NCBI RefSeq assembly: GCF_010183535.1
Contig: NC_071330.1
Location: forward strand, 15,915,717-15,979,716
Direction: 5' to 3'
DNA length: 64,000 bases
Origin: Caenorhabditis remanei
Lineage: Eukaryota > Nematoda > Chromadorea > Rhabditida > Rhabditidae
Shown here piece by piece: positions 1-12,058 of this stretch. The first letter of the stretch is position 1. Every line of letters starts with the position of its first letter. The notes beneath the pieces are model-generated. The model saw only the letters and a list, made by a program, of their open reading frames with translations, did no database searches and was not told the DNA's origin. Made by a program: the position numbers and the translations under genes.

Positions 1-236
1 ACGCTGATTCCAAATATAAATTCAATTTTGCCCTATTTAAGAAAAACAAGGTCAAGGTCGGAAACACAGGGGAATATTACCTTTTTAATACGCATTTTTC
101 CAAACGTTGGCCTTATTTTTCTTGAATACCAGGCGTCGAGGGCAAAAACTTAATATATATTTGGAGTCAGCATTTTCTTAGCTTCCCAATGATATAGGTC
201 ACGGTCACCTAGAGGCCTTCCCTAGTTAATTGCCAA
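1..236. repeat. Palindromic repeat, family P
   Basis: This is a foldback of about 236 bp, cut by the left window edge. The left arm carries the words gctgattccaaatataaa and aagaaaaacaaggtcaa. The right arm carries their reverse complements, then ends in aggtcacggtcacctagagg. The same arms recur at 571-846, 2050-2230, 3440-3605, 39660-39790 and 42095-42442, so this is a dispersed non-autonomous element without coding capacity. Confidence 0.75.
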
Positions 237-570
237 ACGTCTCAGTTTCAAAACGCCCCGTGACCATTTAAATAAATTAATTGGGTATTTACAGACAATT
301 CTCCCAGTTCCCAATACAAAAGTGCAATGGACAACATACTGTATGCATGGGAACCTCCTTGATTTAAGCCAAGCAAACCTCATAATCACTAAAAGCTTCC
401 TTTTATTCACCTATTTTTGTACTGTGTCCACGACAATCATCCAATAAACTAATTTATTCAATTTTATTAAGATTATTTTGTTAATAAACTTTGTGAAATC
501 AAAAAAATGGGTTGTGTCTTATGAAGTTTCAAAATTTCCAGGAAATTTAAAGGTACAGGATTAATACATT

Positions 571-846
571 CGTGATTGGCTTCCTAGGGAAGGCCTCAGG
601 TGTCATTGGAAAGCTGAGAAAACGCTGATTCCAAATATAAATGCAGTTTTTTTTGTTTTTAAATTTTTTTTTGCAATTTTCGAGTGTTAAAAAGGTATCT
701 GTTTTTTCCGAACTTTGTCCTTGTTTTTCTTGAATACCAGGCCTCGAGGGCAAAAACTAAATTTATATTTAAAATCATCGTTTTCTCAGCTTTCTTATGA
801 TACAGGTCACGGTCCATAACTCCACGGTCCGCTGGAGGCCTTCTCT
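571..846. repeat. Palindromic repeat, family P
   Basis: Second copy of the family. It starts near gattggcttcctagggaagg and ends near ccgctggaggccttctctac, with the ctgattccaaatataaat arm facing its reverse complement. The centre is T-rich. No open frame belongs to it. Confidence 0.75.
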
Positions 847-1139
847 ACTCTATGTTCAGGCTACTGTAACTATAAGTTGATGTATTTCAAAAAAAAAACC
901 CCTCAAATCTCATAAAATCTCATTTATTTTTTTCTCATCATATTGTTGCCATTTTGCTCTCCCTCTCTCGAATCCATTTACGTAATCATCTTCCCCCATT
1001 TCCTCTCTCTCTCTCGAATTGTTGCCAAATCGAAAATTCTATTATTATATTCCTCTTCCCTAAGCTCCGCCCCCTTTTCTAGAATCCTCTTTCAACCTCA
1101 TAAAGTTAGAAAGTCAGAATCGCTATCTACCTCACGACG

Positions 1140-1352
1140 ATGCCAACTATTATAATTATTGCCAAAATTGTGCTCCTCTTCACGCTCATCATCATCCCCT
1201 GGTACTGGGTGTATGATCATTCGAAGAAGCGTGAGTGATCTTGATTATTAACATAATTAGGCAATTAACTTAACTCTTTTCCAGTCAGCAGTCATCCACT
1301 CTACCATCGCCACCCGCTCTACAAGCCGAGGTCACAGACAACGTGGTTCTAA
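1140..1352 (+). CDS. Small membrane or secreted peptide, two exons
   Basis: Exon 1 is 1140-1230 and exon 2 is 1285-1352, separated by a 54-nt intron (gtgagt...ttccag) in phase 1. The product has 52 residues. It opens MPTIIIIAKIVLLF, one hydrophobic segment over about residues 3-25, followed by a basic His/Tyr/Arg-rich tail ending SQTTWF. This looks like a signal anchor or signal peptide followed by a short mature peptide. An AATAAA lies about 38 nt after the stop. The family is not recognised; a similar two-exon plan recurs at 3006-3214 and its upstream T/C-rich leader resembles that of the second gene. Confidence 0.55.
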
Positions 1353-1854
1353 TTGATTTGCTGTGATTAAGTTTATTTCATTTTTTTTGGAATAAACGTT
1401 GTTAATGAAAAATGTGTTCTGTTTTGCTTTTTAAGGTTTTTGGTGGGATTTTTAAAGGCATTTTTGAAATGTTTATGTCTTTAAAGTCAATTTTCAGAAA
1501 ACTACAGACAGAATTCAGGATTAGTGGGAATTTCAGAACCCGGTCACAGGGGAAAGAGCAGTTTTTTTTTAAAATGCAGACATTCACAAACATTTTAGTA
1601 ATTTTTGGGTCTCATCACGAAGTTCTACGCATCGGAGGTATACTGTAGTAAGAAATGCTAGTTTTTATTATTATAAAGCTACATTTCCTTCCACTTCCGC
1701 TAGTTTGCAGGTGATGTTGTAGTCGTTTGTCGTATCAATACTAACAACAAATCCCATGTAATCTTTTTGATATCATCATGACAGAAACATACAAAATGAT
1801 AGAATAAATGAAGAATGTACGTGTTGCTACAGTACACCCATAATAGAACAACAC

Positions 1855-2420
1855 TCCAAATGTCTATCGAAACCAACATTCTGACAAGGTATATTTTTGA
1901 AGACGCGGATTTCAAACAATCTATAAATTTGGTCATAGGTACTTTCGACTACATGGAATTTATTTCTGCAGTCAAAACCGGCCGAATGAGCTCTCAAAAT
2001 TTTCATATGGGCAGTTTGGAATTCCATGTATAAAAAACTTGAAGTTTGAGAGCTCATATCTCACTAGGGTGACCTATATCATTGAAAAGCTGAGACTTGT
2101 TTCCCGTTTTTCTCGAACACCAGACCTCGAGGGCAAAAACTGAATATATATTTGAAATCAGAGTTTTCTCAGCTTTCCAATGATATAGGTCACGACCCAT
2201 AACTCCGCACTGACTCGGTGACCTTCCCTGATATGAAAAGTTTGAGAGCTCATAACTCGGCTCGCAGATTCATTTAGCCCGGTTTGATGACAAAAGTGGA
2301 CTCCCCGTAGTCAAAAGTACCTATGATCAAATTTATAGACTGTTTGAAAACCGCGTCTCTAAAAAATTCGCTTGTGAGATAGCTACATCAATTCTAATAG
2401 AGATCTTACGGTTTGTAGTA
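1855..2420. repeat. Large foldback with nested family P copy
   Basis: The left arm (about 1855-2035) contains gacgcggatttcaaacaatc and tcataggtacttt. The right arm (about 2225-2420) contains their reverse complements in the same order. A smaller family P palindrome lies at the tip (about 2050-2230), so one foldback appears nested within another. No gene was seen inside. Confidence 0.65.
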
Positions 2421-3005
2421 TGATGAAATTAACTATGTCAGAATATTGTCATAACTATACTCACTTAAGCCGTACCTTGAGAATGGTATTGAATTATCTA
2501 TTCAGATAAGATTTCATACTGTAGATTACACAATTTCTTGGTGTTTTCTTGATGTTAAATTTGATTCTAATTTTAGGCCCGTCCCTTAACCACCACAGAA
2601 TTTTCTAGCAGTTGTGTGGGATCTAACTCTTGTTTTGTGGGCGGAGCATAAATTTTAATTAAGATTAAAAAAACCTTTTCCAGATGGCTACCGTACTAGT
2701 TTTGATAGATCGCCACTTTGTGAATTACATAAAATACAAAAAAAGGATTTATGAATACTATACTTTTAATCTTGTTAACTTTTTTGGATGCTTATTATCC
2801 CCACTCCCTTTCTCGGAATTTTCTCCTTGAATACATTTTTTTATTAGAATTTTTTTGCTTTCTTTTGTTATGTTGCCATTTTCTAATCCCCTTTTTAAAT
2901 CATCGTTCCATTATATCTTATCACCACCTAACCTTTGCTCCACCCCCTTTTCTGGAATCTTTTCTAGAATCCTAACTATTCTACCTTTTGAAATCCACTT
3001 CCACA

Positions 3006-3214
3006 ATGATCGGTCTCAAAATTTTGATAGTTGTCGTCTCGATCCCATTCTGGGTCGTCTTTGTGAGTGACCTTTTTTTCTTGATTTAGTTCTGAAAATA
3101 TGACATTTTAAAGTTTTTTTGTTTCAGTTGATCCATGTCACGGACACTCTCACCGACCGCTACCATCACCTCGATATCATCTGCAAACCGTCTGGAATCT
3201 GCGTTTTTCCATGA
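3006..3214 (+). CDS. Small secreted or membrane peptide, two exons
   Basis: Exon 1 is 3006-3062 (19 codons) and exon 2 is 3128-3214. The 65-nt intron runs gtgagt...gtttcag in phase 0. The 47-residue product starts MIGLKILIVVVSIPFWVVF, a strong hydrophobic N-terminus, then a polar part with two cysteines ending GICVFP. AATAAA follows within about 20 nt of the stop. The upstream leader (cccccttttctggaatcttt) closely resembles the one ahead of the 1140 gene (cccccttttctagaatcctc), which suggests paralogous genes with diverged peptides. Function unknown. Confidence 0.55.
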
Positions 3215-3439
3215 ATCTGTTTTGGTTTTGAATAAAAATCATGTCTACGGTTTTCAGATTGACAATTTGTAGCCTGTTGTGTCACGAGAATAACGATTTC
3301 AGAATTGCCTCAAATGTAAAGAAAAAACTGAAATTAGTCTCTTATATAATTTTTATTCATAATTATAATGAACAGATATATCGATCCAATTAATAATGAT
3401 AAATTTTTAAATTTCATAAATATTGATATTTAGAATTAT

Positions 3440-3605
3440 CTAGGGACGTTCATGGACTCGGTCTGGAGTTATGGGTCGTGACCTATATCATTTGAAAGCT
3501 TAGAAAACGCTGATTCCAAATATATATTCAGTTTTTACTCTCGAGGCCTGGTATTCAAGAAAAACAAGGTTAAAGTTTGGAAAAATGCCAATTGTTTCCT
3601 TTTTG
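3440..3605. repeat. Half copy of palindromic family P
   Basis: One arm of the palindrome is present, including gttatgggtcgtgacctata, gaaaacgctgattccaaata and ttcaagaaaaacaaggt. The opposing arm is missing. Confidence 0.7.
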
Positions 3606-3654
3606 TTTAAAAAATGTTCCTGAAAATTTCAAAGATTAGTTTGGAGACACTTAC

Positions 3655-3967
3655 CGGTTCTTTTCAATATTCGAAATTGACCCCCGATACCCATTGAAAT
3701 AATAATAATATGCGTATTTGATATATTCAAAATAAAAAGTTCCCACATTTTTTCTCACGTCAGAATGTAGACTCAGTAGTAATTTTGAACAGAGTCTGCA
3801 TTTTGTCGTCAGACAAAATGTTGCAACTTTTGTGTTGATAATATAAGAATCCAATCCAACAAGCCTGAGGACGTCAAGAATGATAAGAAATATCATAGAA
3901 AAGATATGGGACAACAGAGAAAAAAATATCATCAGATTATCGCAACAAAATCTTTTTTTCAAATAAA
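3655..3967 (-). CDS. Candidate exon, hydrophobic, unplaced
   Basis: A 313-nt stretch is open in one minus-strand frame. It is preceded by a good acceptor (gactttttcag) and followed by a good donor (CCG then gtaagtg). The encoded 104 residues begin YLKKRFCC and include the hydrophobic run FSMIFLIILDVLRLV. No matching neighbour exons were found. It may be a piece of a chemoreceptor-like membrane gene or a chance open frame. No family assigned. Confidence 0.25.
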
Positions 3968-4197
3968 CTGAAAAAGTCATATGACCGGAAGAATCCAATC
4001 AACGGATAACAAGAAGGGATTTCGAGAAATTGAAGGATTAGGTGGTGATATAGAGAAGATGGGGATGAAGTAGAGTGGAGTAGAATAGAAGAGAATGGGT
4101 TGGGATAAGGAAAAAAGGGGGTTACACTATACAAATAAAAAAAATATCTTTCAGAGGAAAAAAACACCTTAAATACATAGTTTTATCATACAACTAT

Positions 4198-4560
4198 GTA
4201 CAGTACCGGACAAAAAGGTTATCAACTTGGGCTGTGGAAAATGACCATGAGATTGTGCCATAGTAATTCTGAATGTCACACCATGAAAATTTTTAATGAA
4301 TCATATAGATTGAACGTAGAGCTCAATTTTTGGAGTGGACAACTTTTTTGAATAATATTAAAAAAATACGATTTACCGTTTTTCTAGTTTAAAGAAATTT
4401 CCGATATACAGTATCGGACAAAAAGGTATCAACTTTGGCTGTTTTCAGTGGAAAATGACCAACTTTGAGATTGTACCGTAGTAATTCTGAATGTCACACT
4501 ATGAAAATTTTTAATGAATCATATAGATTGAACGTAGTGCTCCATTTTTGTTTTCCTATC
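4198..4560. repeat. Two partial copies of palindromic family Q
   Basis: Two direct partial copies sit side by side (about 4198-4365 and 4410-4555). Each starts acagtaccggacaaaaagg or similar, and continues through gaaaatgacca, tgaatgtcacac and gaatcatatagattgaacgt. Full palindromes of this family are at 10633-11086, 33538-33973 and 51600-52005. Confidence 0.7.
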
Positions 4561-5085
4561 TCATATCTATTTCTCATTTAATCCTTTTCCCAGTTCTCCC
4601 TTCTTTTTTCTGCTCAAATTCATTCCAAATTTCAACTTTTTCTGCCACTTCCTGAAATAAGTAAGCTCTCTTCTTTCTCAACGCTATTTCTATTCTTACA
4701 TGACGTTTCTTGTCGACATATTCCTTCTTTTTGCATTTTGGTGCTTCTTTCTTCTTTTTTTATGTACTGGAGGATTCTCGGGAAAAAGCCTTAGAAATTT
4801 CAGCTAATCGCTATTTTTGAGGTATCAATTAACCTGATTTTTTCTGTCGGATCGGTTTTTTCAATTATATTTAAAAATATGATAAAAATTATTGGATTCT
4901 TGTTATAAATCGTGTTTTCCCGTCTTCCCGCATGACATAATATGATCTGCTCTTTTTTTAATATGTACTACTTCACTGGCTCATTTCCTTAATCCCCTTC
5001 TCAACTCACATGATATCGGATTCGTTGTCTCTGACGTTTTTTTCTATATATTTTGAGTAGTCAACGTTTCAGAAACTCTTTCGTC
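4561..5085. other. Gene-poor stretch with a duplicated upstream block
   Basis: No gene was seen. The segment 4925-5025 (catgacataatatgatctgc through ctcacatgata) is a diverged direct copy of 5683-5775. Each block lies ahead of one of the next two small peptide genes, suggesting a local duplication of a promoter plus gene. Confidence 0.45.
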
Positions 5086-5220
5086 ATGGTCAAAGTTGTT
5101 TTCCTTCAATTTGTCATTTATTTCAGTTTATTTGAGTTTGATAAAATCTATGACTTTCCATATCTTGTTGAGATTACTGGAATAAGCCCGAATTCTGTAT
5201 CGGGCGGTGTATTTTCCTAA
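5086..5220 (+). CDS. Small single-exon hydrophobic peptide
   Basis: The 45-codon frame starts MVKVVFLQFVIYFSLF, a signal-like hydrophobic segment, and ends SGGVFS. A plausible acceptor (caacgtttcag) lies 13 nt upstream of the ATG and could take a spliced leader. Size and plan fit the neighbouring peptide genes at 1140, 3006 and 5894, and the upstream block is duplicated ahead of the next gene. Sequence similarity to those peptides is not obvious. It could also be a chance ORF. Confidence 0.4.
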   Translation: MVKVVFLQFVIYFSLFEFDKIYDFPYLVEITGISPNSVSGGVFS

Positions 5221-5893
5221 ATTTTTAGATTTTTCAATTATAACCTTCCCAAAGCTCAGTTTCGTAACAATATTAAAGGTATAGGTTATATCCATATGCG
5301 CTAAAACATGACAATAGCTACAAATCCATACTAAACTTTTCTAATTTTGGCTCACGCAGAACAAGCTTAACCATAGAAAAAGTTTGACGGCTCATAACTC
5401 TGTTCACTGAAGGATTTTGCAAATTTTTATTTCAAATTTGGAATTAACGGACTTGAAAGTGTCAGGGGCCAAATTTTTGAGTCTTGTAAAACGTTACAGC
5501 GCTATAAATTAATATTTAAGTTAATTGAGTTATAATTATAGAGCTCATAATTATTTTTTGTCGGATTTTGGTCAAATCCCACGGTTTTCAGCCCAAATAT
5601 ACGTACCAACATGTCTAAACCCATTTTTTTGAAAACATCACTTTTAAAATAATTACACCTTTGATATATTTCTCGAAATTATAACATGACATAATATATT
5701 CTGCTCTTTCTTAATACTACTCCACTAGTATATTTCCTTAATCCCTTTTTCGTCTTCTCACATGACATATCCCTTCTTTAGACACGCCCCATCTCAAGAG
5801 TTTTCATTCATATTTAATATCTCTTACTCTTTTTTTTTCTTTTTTCCTCTTTATTTTCCAGTTGCTCTATTGAAACTATACCAATTTTCAGCA

Positions 5894-7331
5894 ATGGAAT
5901 ACTCACATTACGCTGTAATACTTCTCTCCATTATTTGTTTTTATATCCTATACGCATTGGAAAAGGGCAATACGTATGCTAATATAATTTTGGTAAGCAC
6001 TTGAAAATAATTGGTAGTTTCGAAAAAAAAGTGTTGCAGGATCCACTGGTTGACTATTATTTTAAACCAGGTGAGTGAGTTTTGCATTCATTAAATAATT
6101 TTTGCAGTTTTATAGTCAAAAATTCGTCCAAAAATGTCCAATATCAAATTTTTGTAATATTTCAAAATATTAGACGGTATTTTGTTACATGTTCAACAAT
6201 TATTGAGTAAGGGACAGTCGGAATAAGGGTTGACTAAGAGCAAATTTTTTGGTGATTCTGAATTTGTAGTCGGTTTTTGCATTAATCGTCCACGAGAAAA
6301 GTTATACACGCTTTTGTTAGAATCTGGTTGAAAGTGGGCATCTTCAGAAGTTTTAGATTAGGTTTTCTAGAATTTTCAGTCTTATATGTGTTGATAAAGG
6401 TATAAACTAGATTTTGACAAAGTCTTGTGGCAAAACAGTGATTTGGAACCAATTAGTGACTGAACAATTCCTAAAAACAGTTTTTGCTGATCTAAATGTT
6501 GTCAAAAATTTGATTAAACCGGGTAAATCCCGTATAAAACAACTTGGAAAATGTTTCATGAACGTGAATAACGTTTCTCACCGACCCCCGTTGCAAAAAC
6601 TGATTACAGATTCAGAATCAGCTTAAAATTTGTTATTACAACTGCGTTTCACCAAAACTTAAAAACCTTGCGTGAGAAATTACTACGGTGGGACGAAATT
6701 GTAAGAACTCTGATCCGATAATACCAACCTACAGTACCTGTCAATTGTCTGTCACCCAAAATTCAAAAACTACCAATTTTCCGTTGCTAAGATCTCTAAG
6801 TATGAGTATACGCGCTCTACCCCGATTTTCTTTAGTTTCGGTAAAGCGCGTTTTCAAATAGTCCGATTTCCTTCTCAGATATATTCACGGAATTTTTTTC
6901 GGAAACTGAGTATTTGGACTTCCGAAATCCGTGAGCACACTGCACCTATAATATATTGATACCAGTCTTCAATCCTGCATCCCCCTACAAATTATACTGT
7001 CTACACTAACCCAATCCTCCTAATGTATTATCGATATTAAAAAAATTTTTAAAATCTGATTTTTTACCTTTTCTGAAACCTTTTAAACCTATTTTCGCAA
7101 AACCCGATTCCAGATTCAGAATCAGTGTAAAATTTGCTACCATTCTCTAGTATACCTACTGTATCTCCGTCAGTTGTTACCCAAAATTACACCAAATTTT
7201 TCCGAATTTCCGATTTTCTGTAATTACAGCGCGGTTGTAAGAAGCGTGTCACCTTAATACAATCATGACTAGCTTATAAAATTGTGAGCTTATTTTCAGC
7301 GCATTTGACAGCGCCGGAGGGACCTCCATGA
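5894..7331 (+). CDS. Small membrane peptide, three exons
   Basis: Exon 1 is 5894-5992, exon 2 is 6040-6070, and the proposed exon 3 is 7300-7331. Phases are consistent (0, then 1) and the total is 53 residues, matching the size of the 1140 gene. The N-terminus has a hydrophobic segment (YAVILLSIICFYILY, residues 6-20). Exon 2 gives DPLVDYYFKP and exon 3 ends in APEGPP. An acceptor (caattttcag) precedes the ATG and AATAAA lies near 7434. Intron 2 is long (1229 nt), so the last exon is the weakest part of the model. Confidence 0.4.
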
Positions 7332-7439
7332 GTACACAACACCTGTCTCCAATTCTGGACCATCTCCTCCTTCGAAATCCCTCAATTTTCTTTAGTTGCC
7401 CCTAATTATCTATTATTTATAACTAATCTGAAATAAAAC

Positions 7440-8130
7440 CAGATCTTTTTTATCTATTTAAAACAATAAAGAACACCATGTTTTTTTATTCAAATTAAAT
7501 AACAAGTTTATTAATAAAAAATATATCAGATGCATTTCCACAGTGGGAAAGTTTCAAAATTAATTTTAACAATTTTAACTACAAAGTCTCATAGCATATG
7601 CAGGCTTAGATGCCTGGGGGAGTAACAACTACATATGAATAGTTCCAGAGTTGGAATAACTATATTTTAAATAATAAATAACTATATTCTCTGAAATAAG
7701 TATTGTTTATGAAAATAGATAAAAACCAACTTACACTTTAAAAAATTGAGGAAGTCGTAGGTGAAGGTTACAACAAAAAAAAATATATATATATATATAT
7801 AAATCTCTGAAACAAAAAAAAGTTTTCATGATTTAAAAAAAAACTTGCTTAAACCTTACATTGCATGCACTTTGTTTGTCGATGATCTTCTTCTAAATAA
7901 AGGAATTTTCTAAACAAAATGTTTTGAATGTTTCTGAAATGTATATGTATGTCCGGATGTCTAACCTTCCTTACCATACCAAAAAATAACATAAAAATAT
8001 AAGTAAGATTAGAATTCAAAAATAATCAGGGGAAGATGTTGAAAAAGTAACAAAGACACTAACACAAAGCGTCAATGTTTTCCCATAGAAAAATACTAAA
8101 ACTAGAAATACTAGACTATACGGAATGATT
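7440..8130. other. AT-rich intergenic sequence
   Basis: No supportable gene on either strand. The stretch holds a short (ta)n run near 7787-7801 and a few possible minus-strand donors, without open exons. Confidence 0.5.
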
Positions 8131-8224
8131 ATATGCAGAATGAGGAGCCGCGCCACTCGGTTGGGGTGCTGCGGTGAGAAAGGGGCGGAGTCTAGAGACG
8201 GCAGAGAAGTTAGAGAGAGGCAGA

Positions 8225-8435
8225 TGCTGAAAATCTGAAAATATCAGCCCAGCCCCTTCATGGTTGATATGTCAACTGGAAATAACAAGAAGATTAGGGT
8301 ATAGTTGATGGGTTTCAGAAGTCTTGTGATTCATTCTGGGGAAAGGGGGCTTAAAATCTGAAAATATCAGCTCACTTCTTCATGGTTGATATGTCAACAA
8401 GAAGATTAGGGTATAGTTGAGGGATTTTAGGAGAC
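8225..8435. repeat. Imperfect direct duplication
   Basis: The words aaaatctgaaaatatcagc, cttcatggttgatatgtcaa and agaagattagggtatagttg occur twice in the same order, at about 8227-8310 and 8352-8420. The block is preceded by a G/A-rich stretch with ggcggagtctagagacgg, a word also seen near 9915. Confidence 0.65.
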
Positions 8436-8439
8436 ATGT

Positions 8440-9740
8440 GATCATTATCTGAAATTCTAAGAAATGAAAGGCATCTGACCGGAAAATGTGGGATTTTAGA
8501 GTACTTGTGATCTCTTGACTGGAAGATTCAAAGTTCAAAGTTGGAATTATGGGTCTTACCACGAAATCGGGGTGTCTAGTAAATAAAGTTGCATCTAAAA
8601 AAGGTGCAGAATGTTCAAAAATATGCATTCCCTTTAGAACTACAATATCTTATTAATCCTACATTTTTGGATTCAGAATTTCCTAATTAGTATACATAAT
8701 TATGACTAGATTCTGCTAATTGTTCATTTCCTTTTTGTATAAAACATTTATTTAACAAAATAACAACACAATAAATTATAATCTAAGTTTTGAAAAGTTC
8801 TCCGAGAATTCCTGAAACAAAAAATATATAATAAATTATTAACTTCCAAGAATGGACTTTTCTTATAGCAAGATATCTTGATAAATGTCTGCCATCTTTG
8901 ACCTGAAAATAAGGATTCAACATTGTAAGGACATTTTTTTAGACCAACCGATTTTGGCCTTATTAAAGTAATAATACTTAAATGATTGGGAGTTGTACGG
9001 ACCCGGACTATCATAGTATTAGCGGAATAACCTTATCATCTCTTGATGAGAGGCTTCCTGAATGTGTAGCGGTATTATCTCTGTAGGACACCATTCAACA
9101 CGTTCGTTGTTTCTGCATATTTATTCAATATAATAAAAATCAAATAAAGATAAGAATCATCAAAAACCGACCTCGCTTACTCTGACAAGGAGCATTTCAG
9201 TAGTATTCTCGGTCAGAGAAACTTCTAGAAAACGGGGTTGGCGTCAGAACTTACGTCCATGACACTAACTAATTCTTTAAACCCGTTTGTCATCTTTACA
9301 GTTCATTCATTTCTTCCAGAAAATTAAAATAAAACATCTAAAATTTGGAAATTAAACAAATAAACTGTATTATTCTTACCCATTTCAACAGATTCCTTGA
9401 GAAAAAGTCCAAATCCCATTATAGATGTTATAATATGCTCGATGCGGTGTCACATATTTATTTAGTCACTAGAGAACTATTGATAACATATAGGTCGCCC
9501 CTTTTATATGCGTTAAGGCGTGGTTAATTATCATACATTACAAGGTAACGATGCAATTAAGCAATAGTGAAGTTGTTTACTCCAACTGTTTCAAAAATCG
9601 TCCACTCTTTTTTAAGAAACTGTACATAGATAGTGCAAACAGCACATGACATTTGATGTTTTCGAACTAGTCGTACCCAATTCTTACCTTTTCAAACATC
9701 AGAAACCCGTCATAATTGTAGAAATAGTATAAATAATAGA
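8440..9740 (-). other. Gene-poor stretch with weak minus-strand exon candidates
   Basis: Short open pieces with splice-like ends occur on the minus strand. One (about 9188-9229, from a ttttctag acceptor to a gtaagcg donor) encodes VSLTENTTEMLLVR. Another runs from about 8900 down to a stop near 8776. I could not join them in phase to a start codon, so no gene is called. Confidence 0.2.
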
Positions 9741-9744
9741 AAAA

Positions 9745-10250
9745 TATATCAGTATCCACAAAAAATCATAGAATATGGATAACCTAGAGGCATACATACA
9801 CACTGTTTCAGAGTTATTCTTATTGTTTGAAATAATATAACAATAATGATGGTTACACTGAATGAGAATAAAGATTCTTATCGAAGTTGATTGTCAGTTA
9901 ACGAGAGAGTCGGCGGAGTCTAGAGACGCAGAGATTTCTAAAAATAGAATTTGATAAGGAAAAAGAATGACAAACTGAACAAAGACGTGTCGTTCTTATC
10001 TACCTTTCCATGCTTGTCTATTTTTAGTACTATTAGTTGTTTTTCTTATCAAACTCCATTTCTTTACTTCTCTGCGTCTCCCGACTCCGCCCACTCTCGC
10101 ACGAACTGTCCTGCAATTTCAAAATGGTTTTTCATTCTCTATTCATGTCAGTATTATAATTTTTTTCTAATAACTAATGATAGCCCTGAAGCAGTGTGTA
10201 TGCCTCTAGGCTATCTATATTGTCCTGATTTTTTGTGAATTCTGATATTA
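9745..10250. repeat. Foldback element of about 500 bp
   Basis: The outer arms read ataacctagaggcatacata on the left and, as reverse complement, ctagaggcatacacactgc on the right. The inner arms (about 9900-9960 and 10035-10110) carry gagacgcagaga and its reverse complement, with cggagtc next to it. This is a palindromic, non-coding mobile-element-like repeat. Confidence 0.65.
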
Positions 10251-10632
10251 TTTAGTTTATTATAGTTATTCTGATAAAACTGGTGAGTTATCATAAGAGT
10301 TAATACCTATTAAAAGATTTTTTCAGTATATTTTTCACATAATTGTGATGCTTGAAAAAAAATTAATTTGTTATAAATTGGTTGAGATGGATAATTGAAG
10401 GTTAGTGTGTTGTTGTTTGGTTACCATTTTTCAAATAATGACAAGATTTGAGCTATTAAATCCGTACACTTTTTGATATTGTCAGTTTTCACTATATTAT
10501 CTATTCAGGACAAATGAAAGAATGGTCATGCGAAACTTGCCAATTTCCCCCGGAGGTTGATATCAATCAAATGGATTTTGAGGAAAAAAAATTGCAAACC
10601 AACGACTGAAAGTAAGATTATATAAACCGAAA

Positions 10633-11086
10633 TACAGTACCATTCAATAGGATATGAACTTGAACCGTTTTCTGTTGGAATTGCCCAACTTTGAGAGTGT
10701 GTCATGGTGATTCTGATTGTCACACCTAGTAGATTTTTAATGTATCCAACAGATCAAAAGTAGAGTTCTATTTTTGCAGTTGGCAACTTTTTGTACGGAC
10801 ACTCCCTAGAGAGTTATGGTCATTTTAAGAGGACAGCTCAAAAATCACCCGATTTTGCACTGAAATGGGCGATTTGAGGGAGAAATTACTTTGTCGATAC
10901 GTAACTTGACAGGGAGTGTCCGTACAAAAAAGTTGTCAACTACAAAAATGAAGGGCTACCCTTGATCTGTAAGATTCAATGAATACCAACTAGGCGTGAC
11001 AATCAGAAATACTATGACACACTTTCAAAGTTGGACATTTTTAACTGAAAACGGCCAAAGTTCAAACCCTATTGAGCGGTACTGTA
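10633..11086. repeat. Full palindromic repeat, family Q
   Basis: The left end is tacagtaccattcaatagg and the right end, read on the opposite strand, is tacagtaccgctcaatagg. Both arms carry the block ttgtacggacactccct and the words tgtcacac and gaccaa or similar. Length is about 454 bp. This is the best-preserved copy of a family with partial copies throughout the window. Confidence 0.75.
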
Positions 11087-12058
11087 AGTATAAAAAAACG
11101 TTATTCACTTTTTAGGGTGCTGCAACAGTTGCAAAACCTTACTCAATAAGTTTTTTGGTTTTGTGTATAAGATAGAGATGACGGAAATGTGAGTTTCAAC
11201 ATATTTGAATTCAGCAAGTTGCCAGCTTTTATTTGGCGGTGGAGTCTAAAAATAGAATTAAAAAGGACATATAGACTAACTTAAAAGTATAATATATTCA
11301 CTGGAAAACAACTTTCTGTAATTATACCCCAAGATTACGAAACCGATGACCAACTATGGTAACGTGTATAAAATTCCAATTAGCGGAGAGAAATATTTGC
11401 AACATTCTTACCACCGGCCTTACAAGAGATCAACTTTTAGAAAATGTTTGAGAATTTGACCACTTGGCCACCGAAGCTACGAAAAAACACTGAAAGGAGT
11501 GATAAGAGTGTGAAATTGGGCGGGTCAATTTTTGAGCCTGTTTTTTGAGCTCCGGAGCAGGAATGAGCAAAAGATTTTGTTACCATCGTATTCAGAATGG
11601 TCGAAGCTACCTGTGAGTCAATTTTCAACCAATCTTAGACAATCTTATCCGATATTAGCCAATATCAGTTATACACATATCACTAGACTCTCGTTTCTAG
11701 GGGAAGGGGTCTAAAATTCGAATTGAAAACTTTAAATTCAGCAAACACCAATCATCAAACCTCCCATTTATAAATAAACTTTCAAAAATTACATCCCATA
11801 ATTACAGAACCAACTCTTCCAACCGACGCATGCAACATCTATTATTAGAGAAGAAACTCGAGCCATCGGATAATGAATGAAATTCTTAGAGATCCTGCCA
11901 AACCCGCATAAATATATATTTTTTAAAGGATTTTGATAAGTTTGTCCAAATAAATAGTTTTATCGCTCAATGATAGAGGTTAAATTCGAGATTGTGAGAG
12001 TAGGGGTATGAGAATAAATGTATCATAGTAATTATATATAGTGATTAGGGGTAATTAG
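11087..12058. other. Intergenic, nothing supported
   Basis: AT-rich sequence without splice-consistent open exons on either strand. Short ORFs near 11437-11714 lack supporting splice signals. The 3' end of the minus-strand gene starting at 12059 lies beside it. Confidence 0.5.
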
